Below the pieces are notes generated by a model. That model did no database searches, had not been told where the DNA came from, and worked only from the letters and a program-made list of their open reading frames with translations. From positions 1-54,684 of the forward strand of contig CAADGM010000045.1 in the NCBI GenBank assembly GCA_900696535.1: 54,684 bases of DNA, written 5' to 3'. Shown piece by piece: positions 1 to 7,357 of this stretch (its first letter is position 1; the number at the start of each line of letters is the position of its first letter). The position numbers and the translations under genes are program-made. The stretch is from an uncultured Planctomycetota bacterium. GTDB lineage: Bacteria; Planctomycetota; Phycisphaerae; UBA1845; Fen-1342.

Positions 1-41
1 AGGGCCAGCGCAACGACAAGAGCAGCGACAAGTCGATTCAT
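1..41 (-). CDS. N-terminus of a secreted protein (cut by window edge)
   Basis: Only the first 13 or so codons lie inside the window. They read MNRLVAALVVALA, the basic-then-hydrophobic start of a signal peptide. A strong Shine-Dalgarno sequence, AAGGAGAG, sits about 5 bases upstream of the ATG on the minus strand, so this is very likely a real start. The rest of the protein runs off the left end and its function cannot be read. Confidence 0.6.
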   Translation of the reverse strand, partial: MNRLVAALVVALA

Positions 42-295
42 GTTCTCTCCTTTCCCGAGCACCAGCAGAGGGGCTGGACTCCCGAATGGGCAACACAACT
101 TGAGCCTGCAGCATAACAGAGAGCGGCGGCATTGCGAAGCCCGATTTCCCTGATTCGGCGGCATCGGGCGAGCGCCTGACCGTGCAGCGGGCCGGGGTTA
201 TCGGAATCAGAGCTGCGCGGCCCGGGCCAGCACTCGGGCGGCACTGCTCTGGCGGCCCCAAGACGGGCAGCGCGTCTCTCGGGTATGGTTCGCGC

Positions 296-877
296 ATGGA
301 GACCAGTCGCATCCTCTCCGCCGCGTTCGCTTCCGCCACCCCCTACTCCGACCACCTCGCCACCGGCACGCCCGCGCAGCAGGACGCCTGGCGACAGATC
401 TTCGACCGCTCCCACCTGACCGACGACCAGCGGCGACTCGTCGCCGGCTTCTCTCGCGAGATGCACGTGCTCGTCATTTCCGGCGTCTGGTGCGGCGACT
501 GCGCGCAGCAATGCCCCCTCCTCCAACGCATCGCGGAGGCAAGCCCGGACAGGATCAAACTCCGCTTCATCGCACGCGCTGCTGGCGCCCCCCAGCCGGA
601 CCTGGGACTTCCACTGCGGATCAACGGCGGCGATCGCGTCCCCGTCGTGATCTTCCTGGCGGAGGATGACGAGTTCGTGTCAATCTACGGCGACCGCACG
701 CTCAGCCGTTACCGGGCGCTGGCGGCGAGGCAACTCGGCCCGGCCTGCCCGCTTCCCGGCGCGCCGATCCCCGATGACGAAATCGCCGCGACACTCCAGG
801 ACTGGCTAAACGAGTTTGAGCGCGTGCAGCTACTGCTGCGCCTCTCCGGGCGGTTGCGGCAGAAGTACGGCGACTGA
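296..877 (+). CDS. Thioredoxin-fold family protein
   Basis: A 193-aa protein. The centre has a beta strand followed by VWCGDCAQQC, a thioredoxin-type CxxC active site (Cys-Gly-Asp-Cys) placed as in the thioredoxin_9 group of putative thiol-disulfide proteins. A later segment, GGDRVPVVIFLAEDD, looks like the strand around the cis-proline (RVPVV). No signal peptide is visible, so it probably acts in the cytoplasm. I start at METSRIL because the 38 codons upstream read like translated spacer. The substrate is unknown, and oxidoreductase activity is inferred from fold and motif only. The gene stands alone and converges on the small gene at 1041-1241. Confidence 0.85.
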   Translation: METSRILSAAFASATPYSDHLATGTPAQQDAWRQIFDRSHLTDDQRRLVAGFSREMHVLVISGVWCGDCAQQCPLLQRIAEASPDRIKLRFIARAAGAPQPDLGLPLRINGGDRVPVVIFLAEDDEFVSIYGDRTLSRYRALAARQLGPACPLPGAPIPDDEIAATLQDWLNEFERVQLLLRLSGRLRQKYGD

Positions 878-1040
878 GCGCGGCTCGACTGCCGTGTGGC
901 CCGCGGGCCAGGGGCCCATCGCCAAGCTGTCGCGCTGGACCTCGGTGTCCACCGGCCCCTCCTTGGCGCGCCCAAGAGTGCCGGACTCGCAGGTACGGCG
1001 CCGCTGACTCATTCACCGCCGACCGCTCTCCAACGGTCCG

Positions 1041-1241
1041 CTAGGCCGCGGCAGCAGTCTGGAAGAACAGGTCGAGGAACTGCGCCGTCAGGTCGGTCAG
1101 AATCGGAATGATCCCCTGGAACACGCCCTGAACCAGCGACTGCTGGACAAGCTGCGTGCACGACGGGACCGCGAGCAGGGGGGCAGCCAGTGCGAACAGC
1201 GTAATCCGCCGACCGAGCCGCAAAACCCGTTGGTCAGACAT
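1041..1241 (-). CDS. Small lipoprotein-like exported peptide, 66 aa
   Basis: The protein begins with a basic stretch (MSDQRVLRLGRR), then a hydrophobic segment ending LLAVPSC, which resembles a lipobox with Cys28 as the lipidated residue. The rest is short and amphipathic or hydrophobic (QGIIPILTDLTAQFLDLFFQ). A GGAG-type ribosome site about 9 bases before the ATG supports the start. Its layout matches the 82-aa peptide at 15923-16171: signal, Ser-Cys, then a hydrophobic helix ending in paired Phe. I therefore think it is a real small envelope protein of a planctomycete family. Function unknown. Confidence 0.6.
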   Translation of the reverse strand: MSDQRVLRLGRRITLFALAAPLLAVPSCTQLVQQSLVQGVFQGIIPILTDLTAQFLDLFFQTAAAA

Positions 1242-1557
1242 CGGCGCACTCCTCCACTCGAACTTGCGACCGCCTTAGCGGCCGCGACCCGTGCGGCGAT
1301 TCCGGACCGCCGACGGTCAGCCCAGCCATGCGGTCCAGGCTCGGCCCGGATGGTACCGCACCCGGGACCGGCCGGCACGGTCGACGCCCCGTCGCCCAGC
1401 CGAGCCGCACCGGCGGCGAACGACCCGGGGCATACGCCGGCTGCCAGGGGGCGCCGATCGCCGCGCCGCCAGGGACTGGATTTCGGATGCGATTATCGAA
1501 AAAATAGGCGGCATCGCGCCCGGCGGCCCGAGTCATCAGTGGCGGCGGCGCGCGGAT
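1242..1557. other. Divergent intergenic region upstream of korA
   Basis: This 316-base spacer separates the small minus-strand lipoprotein gene from korA. It is GC-rich except for an AT-rich patch near 1490-1510 (gattatcgaaaaaatagg) about 50-70 bases before korA, a plausible place for its promoter, although I see no clean -35/-10 pair. Reading frames open through the spacer but look like high-GC shadow. Confidence 0.4.
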
Positions 1558-2730
1558 ATGGAGGCTCTTGTGCGCGAGTTCATCACCGGGAACCAGGCGA
1601 TCGTCCGCGGCGCGCTCCGCGCCGGCTGTGACTTCGTCGCCGGCTACCCCATCACGCCGGCCAGCTCCATCCTGACCGACATGGTCAAGGGCCTGGGCGG
1701 TGGCCGTGGCGTCGTCGTGCAGACGGAGGACGAGATCGCCGCCATCGGCCAGTGCATCGCCGCCGCGATGTGCGGCGCGCGACCCCTCACAGCCACGTCC
1801 GGCCCCGGCCTGAGCCTGTACAGCGAAAACATCGGCCTGGCCCAGATGGTCGAGGCGCCGCTCGTCATCGTCGACTGCCAGCGCATGGGGCCTTCCACCG
1901 GCGGGGCCACCTCCACCGGCGAGGGCGACGTGCTGTTCGCCCGCCACGTCACCGCCGGCGGCTACCCGCTGCCCGTGCTCGCTTCCGCCGACGCGGCCTC
2001 GGCGTACCGCCTGACGTACCGCGCGTTCCTGATCGCCGAGGCGCTGCGCACACCGGTCATCGTCCTGGCCTCCAAGGACATCTCCTCCACGCGGCAGACG
2101 GTGGACTTCGACGCGATCGAGCTGCCACCGATCACGCCGCGGCGTGCCGCGCCGGCCGACCGGGCCTACCGTCCGTACGAGATCGCCTCGCCGGGCGAGG
2201 TTCCGGCCTTCCTGCCCGTCGGCGGCCCACAGCGCGTCCGCGTCACCGGCGCGATTCACGACGAGTGCGCCGTGCTCACGATCGACAAGAGCAAGATCGA
2301 CCGGAAGCTGACGCACCTGCGCGAGAAGATTGTGGCAGCCGTCGACCTGCTCGAAGACGTGGAGGCTGATCTCGATCCGCAGGCACGTGCGCTGGTGCTG
2401 GCCTACGGCCTGCCCGATGGCGCGGCGCGGGACGCCGTCGATCGACTCCGCGCCGAAGGAACACGCGTGTCGCGTCTGACGATCTACGGCGTCTGGCCCG
2501 TGCCGGAGCGGGCGATTCGGGCCGCCGCCGGGCCGCGGGTCGAACACGTCATCGTGCCGGAGCTGAACATCGGTCTGTACGCCGATGAAATCCGGCGGGT
2601 CGTGCCACACGCACAGGTGCACTCGATCACGCGCTACGATGGCGGCCTTATCAGCCCGGACACCATCTGCCAGCGCGTCCGCGTCGCGCTGGAGCAGCCT
2701 GCCGCCTCGCCCACAGGAGCCCGCCGATGA
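1558..2730 (+). CDS. korA: 2-oxoacid:ferredoxin oxidoreductase, alpha subunit
   Basis: A 390-aa protein matching the KorA/PorA alpha subunit, which helps oxidise a 2-oxoacid (2-oxoglutarate is the usual substrate of this type) to the acyl-CoA while reducing ferredoxin. Near the N-terminus it has GYPITPASSI, the family signature, in the pyrimidine-binding domain, followed by TEDEIAAIGQCIAAAMCGAR and TATSGPGLSLYSENIGLA. The C-terminal half is the transketolase-C-like domain. No ferredoxin domain is attached. The start MEALVREFITGNQ fits the family length. Its stop overlaps the start of the next gene as ATGA, so the two are translationally coupled and should form one complex. The exact substrate cannot be fixed from sequence. 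Confidence 0.92.
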   Translation: MEALVREFITGNQAIVRGALRAGCDFVAGYPITPASSILTDMVKGLGGGRGVVVQTEDEIAAIGQCIAAAMCGARPLTATSGPGLSLYSENIGLAQMVEAPLVIVDCQRMGPSTGGATSTGEGDVLFARHVTAGGYPLPVLASADAASAYRLTYRAFLIAEALRTPVIVLASKDISSTRQTVDFDAIELPPITPRRAAPADRAYRPYEIASPGEVPAFLPVGGPQRVRVTGAIHDECAVLTIDKSKIDRKLTHLREKIVAAVDLLEDVEADLDPQARALVLAYGLPDGAARDAVDRLRAEGTRVSRLTIYGVWPVPERAIRAAAGPRVEHVIVPELNIGLYADEIRRVVPHAQVHSITRYDGGLISPDTICQRVRVALEQPAASPTGARR

Positions 2731-4070
2731 GCATGGTCACTGCCACGCGCCAAGAAATGAGCTTCTGTCCCGGCTGCTCGCACGCCGCCGTCCTGGAGCA
2801 CATCGGCGCCGCACTCGAGCGGGCCCACCTCACACCCGGACAGGTCTGCCTCGTCTCCGACATCGGCTGCATCGGGATCGCCGACAAGTACTTCGCCTGC
2901 CACACCTTCCACGGCCTCCACGGCCGCTCGCTGACCTACGCCGAAGGCATCAAGCGCTGCCGGCCGGAGCTGACCGTCATTGTCCTGATCGGCGACGGTG
3001 GTTGCGGCATCGGCACGGCGCACCTGGTGCACACGGCCCGTCGCGGCGTCGGAATCAAGGTCTTCGTGTGCAACAACTTCAACTTCGGCATGACCGGCGG
3101 GCAGCACTCGCCCACCACGCCGATGATGGGACGCACGGCCACGACGCCCGGCGGCGCCGTCGACCAGCCGCTCGACATCGCCCAACTGGCGCTGGCCAGC
3201 GGGGCGGCGTTCGTCGCCCGCTGCGGCGCGCTCGACAAGAACTTCGGCCAGTACCTCGACGCGGCCCTGACTGCACCGGGCTTCGCACTGCTCGACATCT
3301 GGGAGCTGTGCGTGGCCTACTACATGCCGCAGAACAAGCTCACCCCACCCGCGCTCATCGAGCTGTCGCAGTCGCTGAAGATGCCGTTCGGAGTTCTCCG
3401 CGACGCGCGCAGCACGGAGCCATCCGATGCCGGCGCCCCACCCGACACTGCCGGCGTGCGCGAGGCGAGGCCGACCAGCGCGCCGACCGGGGCCACCGCC
3501 CGCCCGGCGCCCCGTGCCAGTGCCGCGCCGGACGCTGCCCTCTTCGCAGGCTGGCCCGCTCGGGCGGAGATTGGCGTGGCCGGCTCCGCGGGTGAGCGCA
3601 TCCGATCCGCCGTCGGCGTGATCGGCGAGATCCTGGTCGCGGGCGGGCTGCACTGCGCCCAGCTCGACGATTACCCCATCACCGTCCGCAAGGGACACTC
3701 GATCTCCAACCTCATCGTGTCACGCGACCCCATCCGCTACACCGGCCTGCGCGAGCCGGACCTGCTCATCATCCAGAGCGACGATGGCCTGCGGCGCTGG
3801 GGCGCGCTTCAGTCGCTGCCGCAAGACGCTCTGGTCATCGCCGCGGACGAGCTGACATTGCCGCCCACGCCCGCACGCGTCGAGCGCCTGCCTCTCCGAC
3901 CGATCGCGACGCAGGTGCAACGCGAAAACGTCGCGCTCGCGCTGCTGGCGCGCGGCGTCGTGGCCTGCGGGTGGATGACGGCCGAGGCGCTTCGTGCCGC
4001 AGCCGACGTGGCGATCGGCGGCAAGTTCCGCGATGCGAATCTCCGCGCGATCGACGCAGGCTTGCAGTAG
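2727..4070 (+). CDS. korB: 2-oxoacid:ferredoxin oxidoreductase, fused beta-gamma subunit
   Basis: A 447-aa protein of which roughly the first 235 residues are the thiamine-diphosphate-binding beta subunit. GDGG at 89-92 and NNFNFGMTGGQ at 116-126 are the TPP/Mg motif. Cys14 and Cys17 (CPGC), Cys48 (SDIGC) and Cys166 (VARC) are candidate [4Fe-4S] ligands. An Ala/Pro-rich linker follows (about 230-290), then a domain of about 150 residues like the separate gamma (KorC/PorG) subunit: EIGVAGSAGERIRSAVGV, later KGHSISNLIVSRDPI and LREPDLLIIQSDDG. The gamma family normally has a GxGGQG turn, and here it is GSAGERI. Beta subunits are usually about 280 aa, so this is a fusion. It is coupled to korA by a 4-base overlap. 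Confidence 0.9.
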   Translation: MSMVTATRQEMSFCPGCSHAAVLEHIGAALERAHLTPGQVCLVSDIGCIGIADKYFACHTFHGLHGRSLTYAEGIKRCRPELTVIVLIGDGGCGIGTAHLVHTARRGVGIKVFVCNNFNFGMTGGQHSPTTPMMGRTATTPGGAVDQPLDIAQLALASGAAFVARCGALDKNFGQYLDAALTAPGFALLDIWELCVAYYMPQNKLTPPALIELSQSLKMPFGVLRDARSTEPSDAGAPPDTAGVREARPTSAPTGATARPAPRASAAPDAALFAGWPARAEIGVAGSAGERIRSAVGVIGEILVAGGLHCAQLDDYPITVRKGHSISNLIVSRDPIRYTGLREPDLLIIQSDDGLRRWGALQSLPQDALVIAADELTLPPTPARVERLPLRPIATQVQRENVALALLARGVVACGWMTAEALRAAADVAIGGKFRDANLRAIDAGLQ

Positions 4071-4123
4071 CCGCGCACGAGGCGCTTCCCCCTACCTCCT
4101 CGCGCGGAGACACTCGAGCACAA

Positions 4124-4160
4124 CCCTCCGCCCTCTCAGGCAGGGGGCAGGGGCGGGGTA
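4124..4160. repeat. GC-rich imperfect palindrome (REP-like)
   Basis: CCCTCCGCCCTC is followed after a few bases by GGGGGCAGGGGCGGGG. The composition and layout resemble the C-run/G-run elements at 11042-11069 and 50361-50400. It could be a dispersed palindromic repeat or simply transcript-end structure behind korB. Confidence 0.35.
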
Positions 4161-4261
4161 TAGCCCATGGAAGCCAATCCACCTCCGGGCTCGCTGCTGA
4201 GTCGCCTGCGGACTCGCGGCTCTTTCGCCCCTGGGCTCGATGGTCCTCACGCCTCTGGAAT

Positions 4262-4278
4262 CCCCCCTGAGAGGGGGG
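4262..4278. terminator. Candidate bidirectional terminator hairpin
   Basis: CCCCCCT-GAG-AGGGGGG is a perfect 7-bp stem with a 3-base loop. It lies between the convergent ends of korB (4070) and the Tat-exported protein gene (4295). There is no T-run, so this is a structural guess. Confidence 0.4.
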
Positions 4279-4294
4279 GACGGTCCGGCCGCCG

Positions 4295-4882
4295 CTACGC
4301 CGGTCCGACGTTCCCATGGCTCATCCGCCGCAGAACCTTCCGCAGCAGCAGAAAGTTCTCGCCGCGGTAGCGCAACACCTCCCCGGACACCACGAACTCG
4401 ACGTGCCCTCCCGACATCTCACGCTCCACGACCTCGAGCAACTGGCACGGCAGCAGCCTCATCCGCCGAAACCCCGCCCCCTCTCCCCCGAGCTGAAAGA
4501 CGAACGCACGCTCGCCCCCCATCGGCTCGATTCGCCCAGGACGCTCCACGATGAATGCCCCCTCGAGCAGCAACGGCTGGCCATCCGGGCCGATCCCTCG
4601 GTCCGACGGGCTCATCGCCACGCCCGCCGGCGGAATCGGCAGCGGCATCGGCCGCTCCTGGCGCTGCAGCAGCCCCTTGAGCACCTCGGCCTGCGCGGGC
4701 CGGCGAAGCACCCCCTGCCCATCCGGCGGCGCGGCCGGCGCCGTGGCGGGCTGCGTGCTCGGCGGGGCGTCCAACAGCCGCAGCGTCGAGTCCTGCGCCC
4801 AGGCCGCCAGGCGCGACAAGCCCAGACCCGCGGCAAGTCCTGCGCTGCACTTGAGAAAGATGCGACGCGTCGTGGCGTCCAT
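4295..4882 (-). CDS. Tat-exported protein of unknown function
   Basis: A 195-aa protein with a textbook twin-arginine signal: TTRRIFLK at residues 4-11, a hydrophobic core, and a probable cleavage after AWA (near residue 29). The mature part starts with a Pro/Ala/Thr-rich stretch and then a compact region of about 80 residues rich in beta strand, containing GAFIVERPGRIEPMGGERAF and later EFVVSGEVLRYRGENFLLLR. I do not recognise a family. Tat export suggests it folds before reaching the periplasm, but there is no visible cofactor motif. It is divergent from the acyltransferase gene at 5024, with about 140 bases of shared upstream DNA. Confidence 0.75.
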   Translation of the reverse strand: MDATTRRIFLKCSAGLAAGLGLSRLAAWAQDSTLRLLDAPPSTQPATAPAAPPDGQGVLRRPAQAEVLKGLLQRQERPMPLPIPPAGVAMSPSDRGIGPDGQPLLLEGAFIVERPGRIEPMGGERAFVFQLGGEGAGFRRMRLLPCQLLEVVEREMSGGHVEFVVSGEVLRYRGENFLLLRKVLRRMSHGNVGPA

Positions 4883-5023
4883 GCGCGCTCCTCCTGCCGA
4901 AGCGACCGTTCTCGCCCTCGGCGCGCGTGCATCGTAGCCAAAAGTGCGCCCCTGTCACCACGACCCGCAGCATACCCGCTCGCGCGCAACCGACCGCGCC
5001 GATAGAAGCAGGGGAGATCCCGC

Positions 5024-5656
5024 GTGAGCGACACGGTCATCTATGGTGCCGGCGGGCTGGGCTGCGAGGTACTCGACATCCTCGAACAGGCCGCGACGCA
5101 CCGCCCGGTCGCCTTTCTCGATTCCGACCCGCAGCGCGGCGGCACGCAGCTTAGCGGGCTGCCCGTACTCGGCGGGCCCGAGCGCCTCGATGAGCTGCTG
5201 GCCTCCGGCGTGCATTGCGCGATCGTAGCCATCGGCGACAACGCGACGCGCTCGGCCCTGGCCGCCACGCTGGAGACCCGCGGCTTTGTGCTCGTCTCCG
5301 CGATCCACCCCCTGGCGAGCATCTCGCCCTCCGCCCGGCTCGGGCGACACGTCATCATCGGGCCGCGGGCGACAATCTGCGTGCACGCGCGCATCGGTGA
5401 GAACGCCCTTATCTCCGCCGGCTGCATTGTCGAGCACGACAACGTGATCGGCCCGGGCGCGTTCCTCGGGCCGGCGGTACGGCTGGCCGGCGGCGTGACC
5501 GTCGAGGAACTGGCCCGGCTGGAGATCGGCTCGTCGGTCATTCCCGGCCGGCGCGTGGGCCCCGGCGCCGTCGTGCGAGCCGGAGCCGTGGTCATCGAGG
5601 ACGTGCCCGCGGGCTGCGTCGTCACGGGTGTTCCCGCCCGGCCCCGGGCCGGCTGA
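5024..5656 (+). CDS. PglD/NeuD-family sugar O/N-acyltransferase
   Basis: A 210-aa protein of the NeuD/PglD type, which acetylates an amino sugar or sialic acid on the way to a surface glycan. The N-terminal half has a Rossmann-like start, VIYGAGGLGCEVLDIL, followed by VAFLDSD. The C-terminal half is a left-handed beta helix built of hexapeptide repeats (ISPSARLGRHVIIGP, ICVHARIGENALI, IVEHDNVIGPGAFLGP), ending VVTGVPARP. A histidine in the IVEHDNVIG segment is the likely catalytic base by family analogy. The start is GTG with GGGGAG 7 bases upstream. Its 3' end overlaps the converging purN by 35 bases. No glycan cluster surrounds it. Confidence 0.87.
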   Translation: MSDTVIYGAGGLGCEVLDILEQAATHRPVAFLDSDPQRGGTQLSGLPVLGGPERLDELLASGVHCAIVAIGDNATRSALAATLETRGFVLVSAIHPLASISPSARLGRHVIIGPRATICVHARIGENALISAGCIVEHDNVIGPGAFLGPAVRLAGGVTVEELARLEIGSSVIPGRRVGPGAVVRAGAVVIEDVPAGCVVTGVPARPRAG

Positions 5657-6254
5657 ACGTCCGCAACCACGCCACGCCACGCCGGGCCGCCTCGCCAATG
5701 ACGCGCGGGTACAGCTCGCGCTCCGCGGCCAGGACGCGCTCGGCGAGCGTGTCAGGCGTGTCGCCCGCCAGCACGGGCACGCGCTGCTGCGCGACGATCG
5801 GGCCGTGGTCGTACTCCTGATCCACGATGTGAACGGTGCAGCCGCTCTCGCGCCGGCCCGCCGCCAGCACGGCCTCGTGCACGTGCCGCCCGTACATGCC
5901 CCGCCCACCGAACTCCGGCAACAGCGCGGGGTGGATGTTCAACACGCGCCAGGCGTAGCGATCGGGAAGCTGCCAATGGCACAGGAAGCCGCCCATCGCG
6001 ACCAGCTCGACTTCCGCCCCGTCCAGCACGTCGGCGACGGCCGCCGAGAACGCGGCCCCGTCCGCGAAGTCGCGCCGCCGGACGATTTCCACGGTCAGCC
6101 CCGCGGCCCGCGCAATTTCGACGCCGCGCACCGCCGACCGCGAGCTGACCACTTGCGCGATCCGAACGCCGGCAAGCCGGCCGTCGCGGATGCGCTGGAC
6201 GAGGTTCTCCAGCGTGCTCCCCCCGCCCGAGATCAGAACGCCGATAGGAAGCAC
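5622..6254 (-). CDS. purN: Phosphoribosylglycinamide formyltransferase
   Basis: PurN transfers a formyl group from 10-formyltetrahydrofolate to GAR in purine synthesis. The 210-aa sequence has ISGGGSTLENL near the N-terminus (usually SGxGSNxQ) and the catalytic triad context: VLNIHPALLPEF (Asn and His) and VDQEYDHGPIVAQ (Asp). An insert-like change, GGRGMYGRHVHEAVL, replaces the usual GxHAHRxAL. I use the GTG at 6254, preceded by GGAG at a spacing of 6, because MLPIGVLISGGG matches the normal PurN N-terminus. A GTG at 6296 would add 14 residues. It converges on the acyltransferase gene with a 35-base overlap. Confidence 0.87.
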   Translation of the reverse strand: MLPIGVLISGGGSTLENLVQRIRDGRLAGVRIAQVVSSRSAVRGVEIARAAGLTVEIVRRRDFADGAAFSAAVADVLDGAEVELVAMGGFLCHWQLPDRYAWRVLNIHPALLPEFGGRGMYGRHVHEAVLAAGRRESGCTVHIVDQEYDHGPIVAQQRVPVLAGDTPDTLAERVLAAERELYPRVIGEAARRGVAWLRTFSRPGAGREHP

Positions 6255-6324
6255 AGAATGCTCCGCTTGCTGATCTGCGGCCGGTCCGCGCGCCACGCCC
6301 CGTAGGCAGGCGCACGGGCTACGC

Positions 6325-6330
6325 TACAAT
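6325..6330 (+). promoter_or_regulatory. Possible -10 box TACAAT
   Basis: TACAAT lies about 100 bases before the GTG of the small membrane protein gene, in the divergent gap with purN. No convincing -35 hexamer is at the right distance. Confidence 0.25.
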
Positions 6331-6432
6331 GTGCCCCGCGAGCCGGCAAACGGACCGGCCGGGGCAGGCCCGTCGGCGGCGGGCGCGGATCGAGAGGCAG
6401 CGGCGCGGCGCGGCGCCAGCGAGGACAGCAAC

Positions 6433-6786
6433 GTGGCACGAGAGGGCTTCACCTACGAGAAGCAGGCGCGGCTGAGCGTGCTGCTGGCCGGCGTGGCGGG
6501 GCTGGGGGCCCTGGCGGCGCTGGGGCTGGTGCTGCGCAACTTCCGAGCCGACGCCGGCATGACGGTCTACAGCGGCAAGGGCATGTGGCTTCCGGTGCTC
6601 GGCCTCACGCTGCTCTTCAGCTTTGCCGCCGCCGGCACCGGCCTGTTCCTGGGGCTCAACGGCGCCGGGCAGAAGCGCAACACCAAGTCGAGCCTGTCGT
6701 GGCTGGGGTTCTTCCTGTCGGCCGGCGTGATCACGCTGGCCGCGATCGTCGGCGTGTTCTTCGCGTTTACGCGGGTGGCGATGTGA
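6433..6786 (+). CDS. Small membrane protein, three TM segments
   Basis: A 117-aa protein with three hydrophobic segments: LSVLLAGVAGLGALAALGLV, a second around WLPVLGLTLLFSFAAAGTGL, and a third around LGFFLSAGVITLAAIVGVFF. Short polar links join them (NGAGQKRNTKSS before the third). I choose the GTG start because GAGGA precedes it at a spacing of 7 and the 34 codons upstream (from ATG 6331) are Ala/Gly/Pro-rich spacer-like sequence. Many planctomycetes carry short multi-pass proteins like this, and no function is known to me. Its 3' end overlaps the converging lipoprotein gene by 20 bases. Confidence 0.7.
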   Translation: MAREGFTYEKQARLSVLLAGVAGLGALAALGLVLRNFRADAGMTVYSGKGMWLPVLGLTLLFSFAAAGTGLFLGLNGAGQKRNTKSSLSWLGFFLSAGVITLAAIVGVFFAFTRVAM

Positions 6787-7357
6787 GCGCCGCCTGAGTC
6801 GTCGGCGGGGCGGCCTCGGGCTGGACCAGGTCGATCGGGGCGGGCTCGGGGCGACCCGTCCGCTTCATGTAATCCTCGGCCTTGAGCAGCACGCTGACGA
6901 ACTCCCCGCCCGTGATCAGGCCCATCTCCCCCGACGGCTTGGCGATGCGGTGGTAGATCAGCTCACGCCAGGCGTACCGACCCATCCCCGTCAGGTTCCA
7001 ATTGATGCCGGTCCGGATGTCACACGCCCGGCAGATCATCACGCCGACGGCGTGCTTGTGGACGTACTGCTGCGGCTCGTAATCCCAGTCGTCGATGAGC
7101 TTCTCGCTCAGCAGCGCGGCCCGCAGCGCGTCGAACTCGCCATCGAATGACGTGCCCCCCTTCGCGAGCGCGTACGTCGCCCGGTACGCCGCGTCGGCCG
7201 TCACGTACGGCTGGTCGCTGATGTGGGCCACGAGGGCGGCGGAGCTGTCGCGCGGCGCCGTCTGCGTCGCGGGCGACATCGAGCGGCAGCCGGCCGCGCC
7301 CGAGACCCCGCCGGCGATCAGAAGCAACAACATTGGTCGGATCAGGCCGCGACGCAT
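6767..7357 (-). CDS. Lipoprotein of unknown function
   Basis: A 196-aa protein with a signal peptide ending in a lipobox (SGAAGC, Cys about 24), so it is probably anchored to a membrane. The mature part includes SDQPYVTADAAYRATYALAK, then DWDYEPQQYVHKHAVGVMIC and RACDIRTGINWNLTGMGRYA. A Cys pair (MICRAC) might bind a metal or form a disulfide, but I recognise no family. The ATG overlaps the stop of the upstream porin gene as TGATG with GGAG about 7 bases before it, which argues for coupled translation and a shared function in the outer envelope. Confidence 0.8.
   Translation of the reverse strand: MRRGLIRPMLLLLIAGGVSGAAGCRSMSPATQTAPRDSSAALVAHISDQPYVTADAAYRATYALAKGGTSFDGEFDALRAALLSEKLIDDWDYEPQQYVHKHAVGVMICRACDIRTGINWNLTGMGRYAWRELIYHRIAKPSGEMGLITGGEFVSVLLKAEDYMKRTGRPEPAPIDLVQPEAAPPTTQAALTSPPA

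Noticed and set aside
897..910. Perfect 14-base palindrome TGGCCCGCGGGCCA as terminator or site
   Set aside because: It has no loop and no T-run, and such GC palindromes are expected by chance in this GC-rich DNA.
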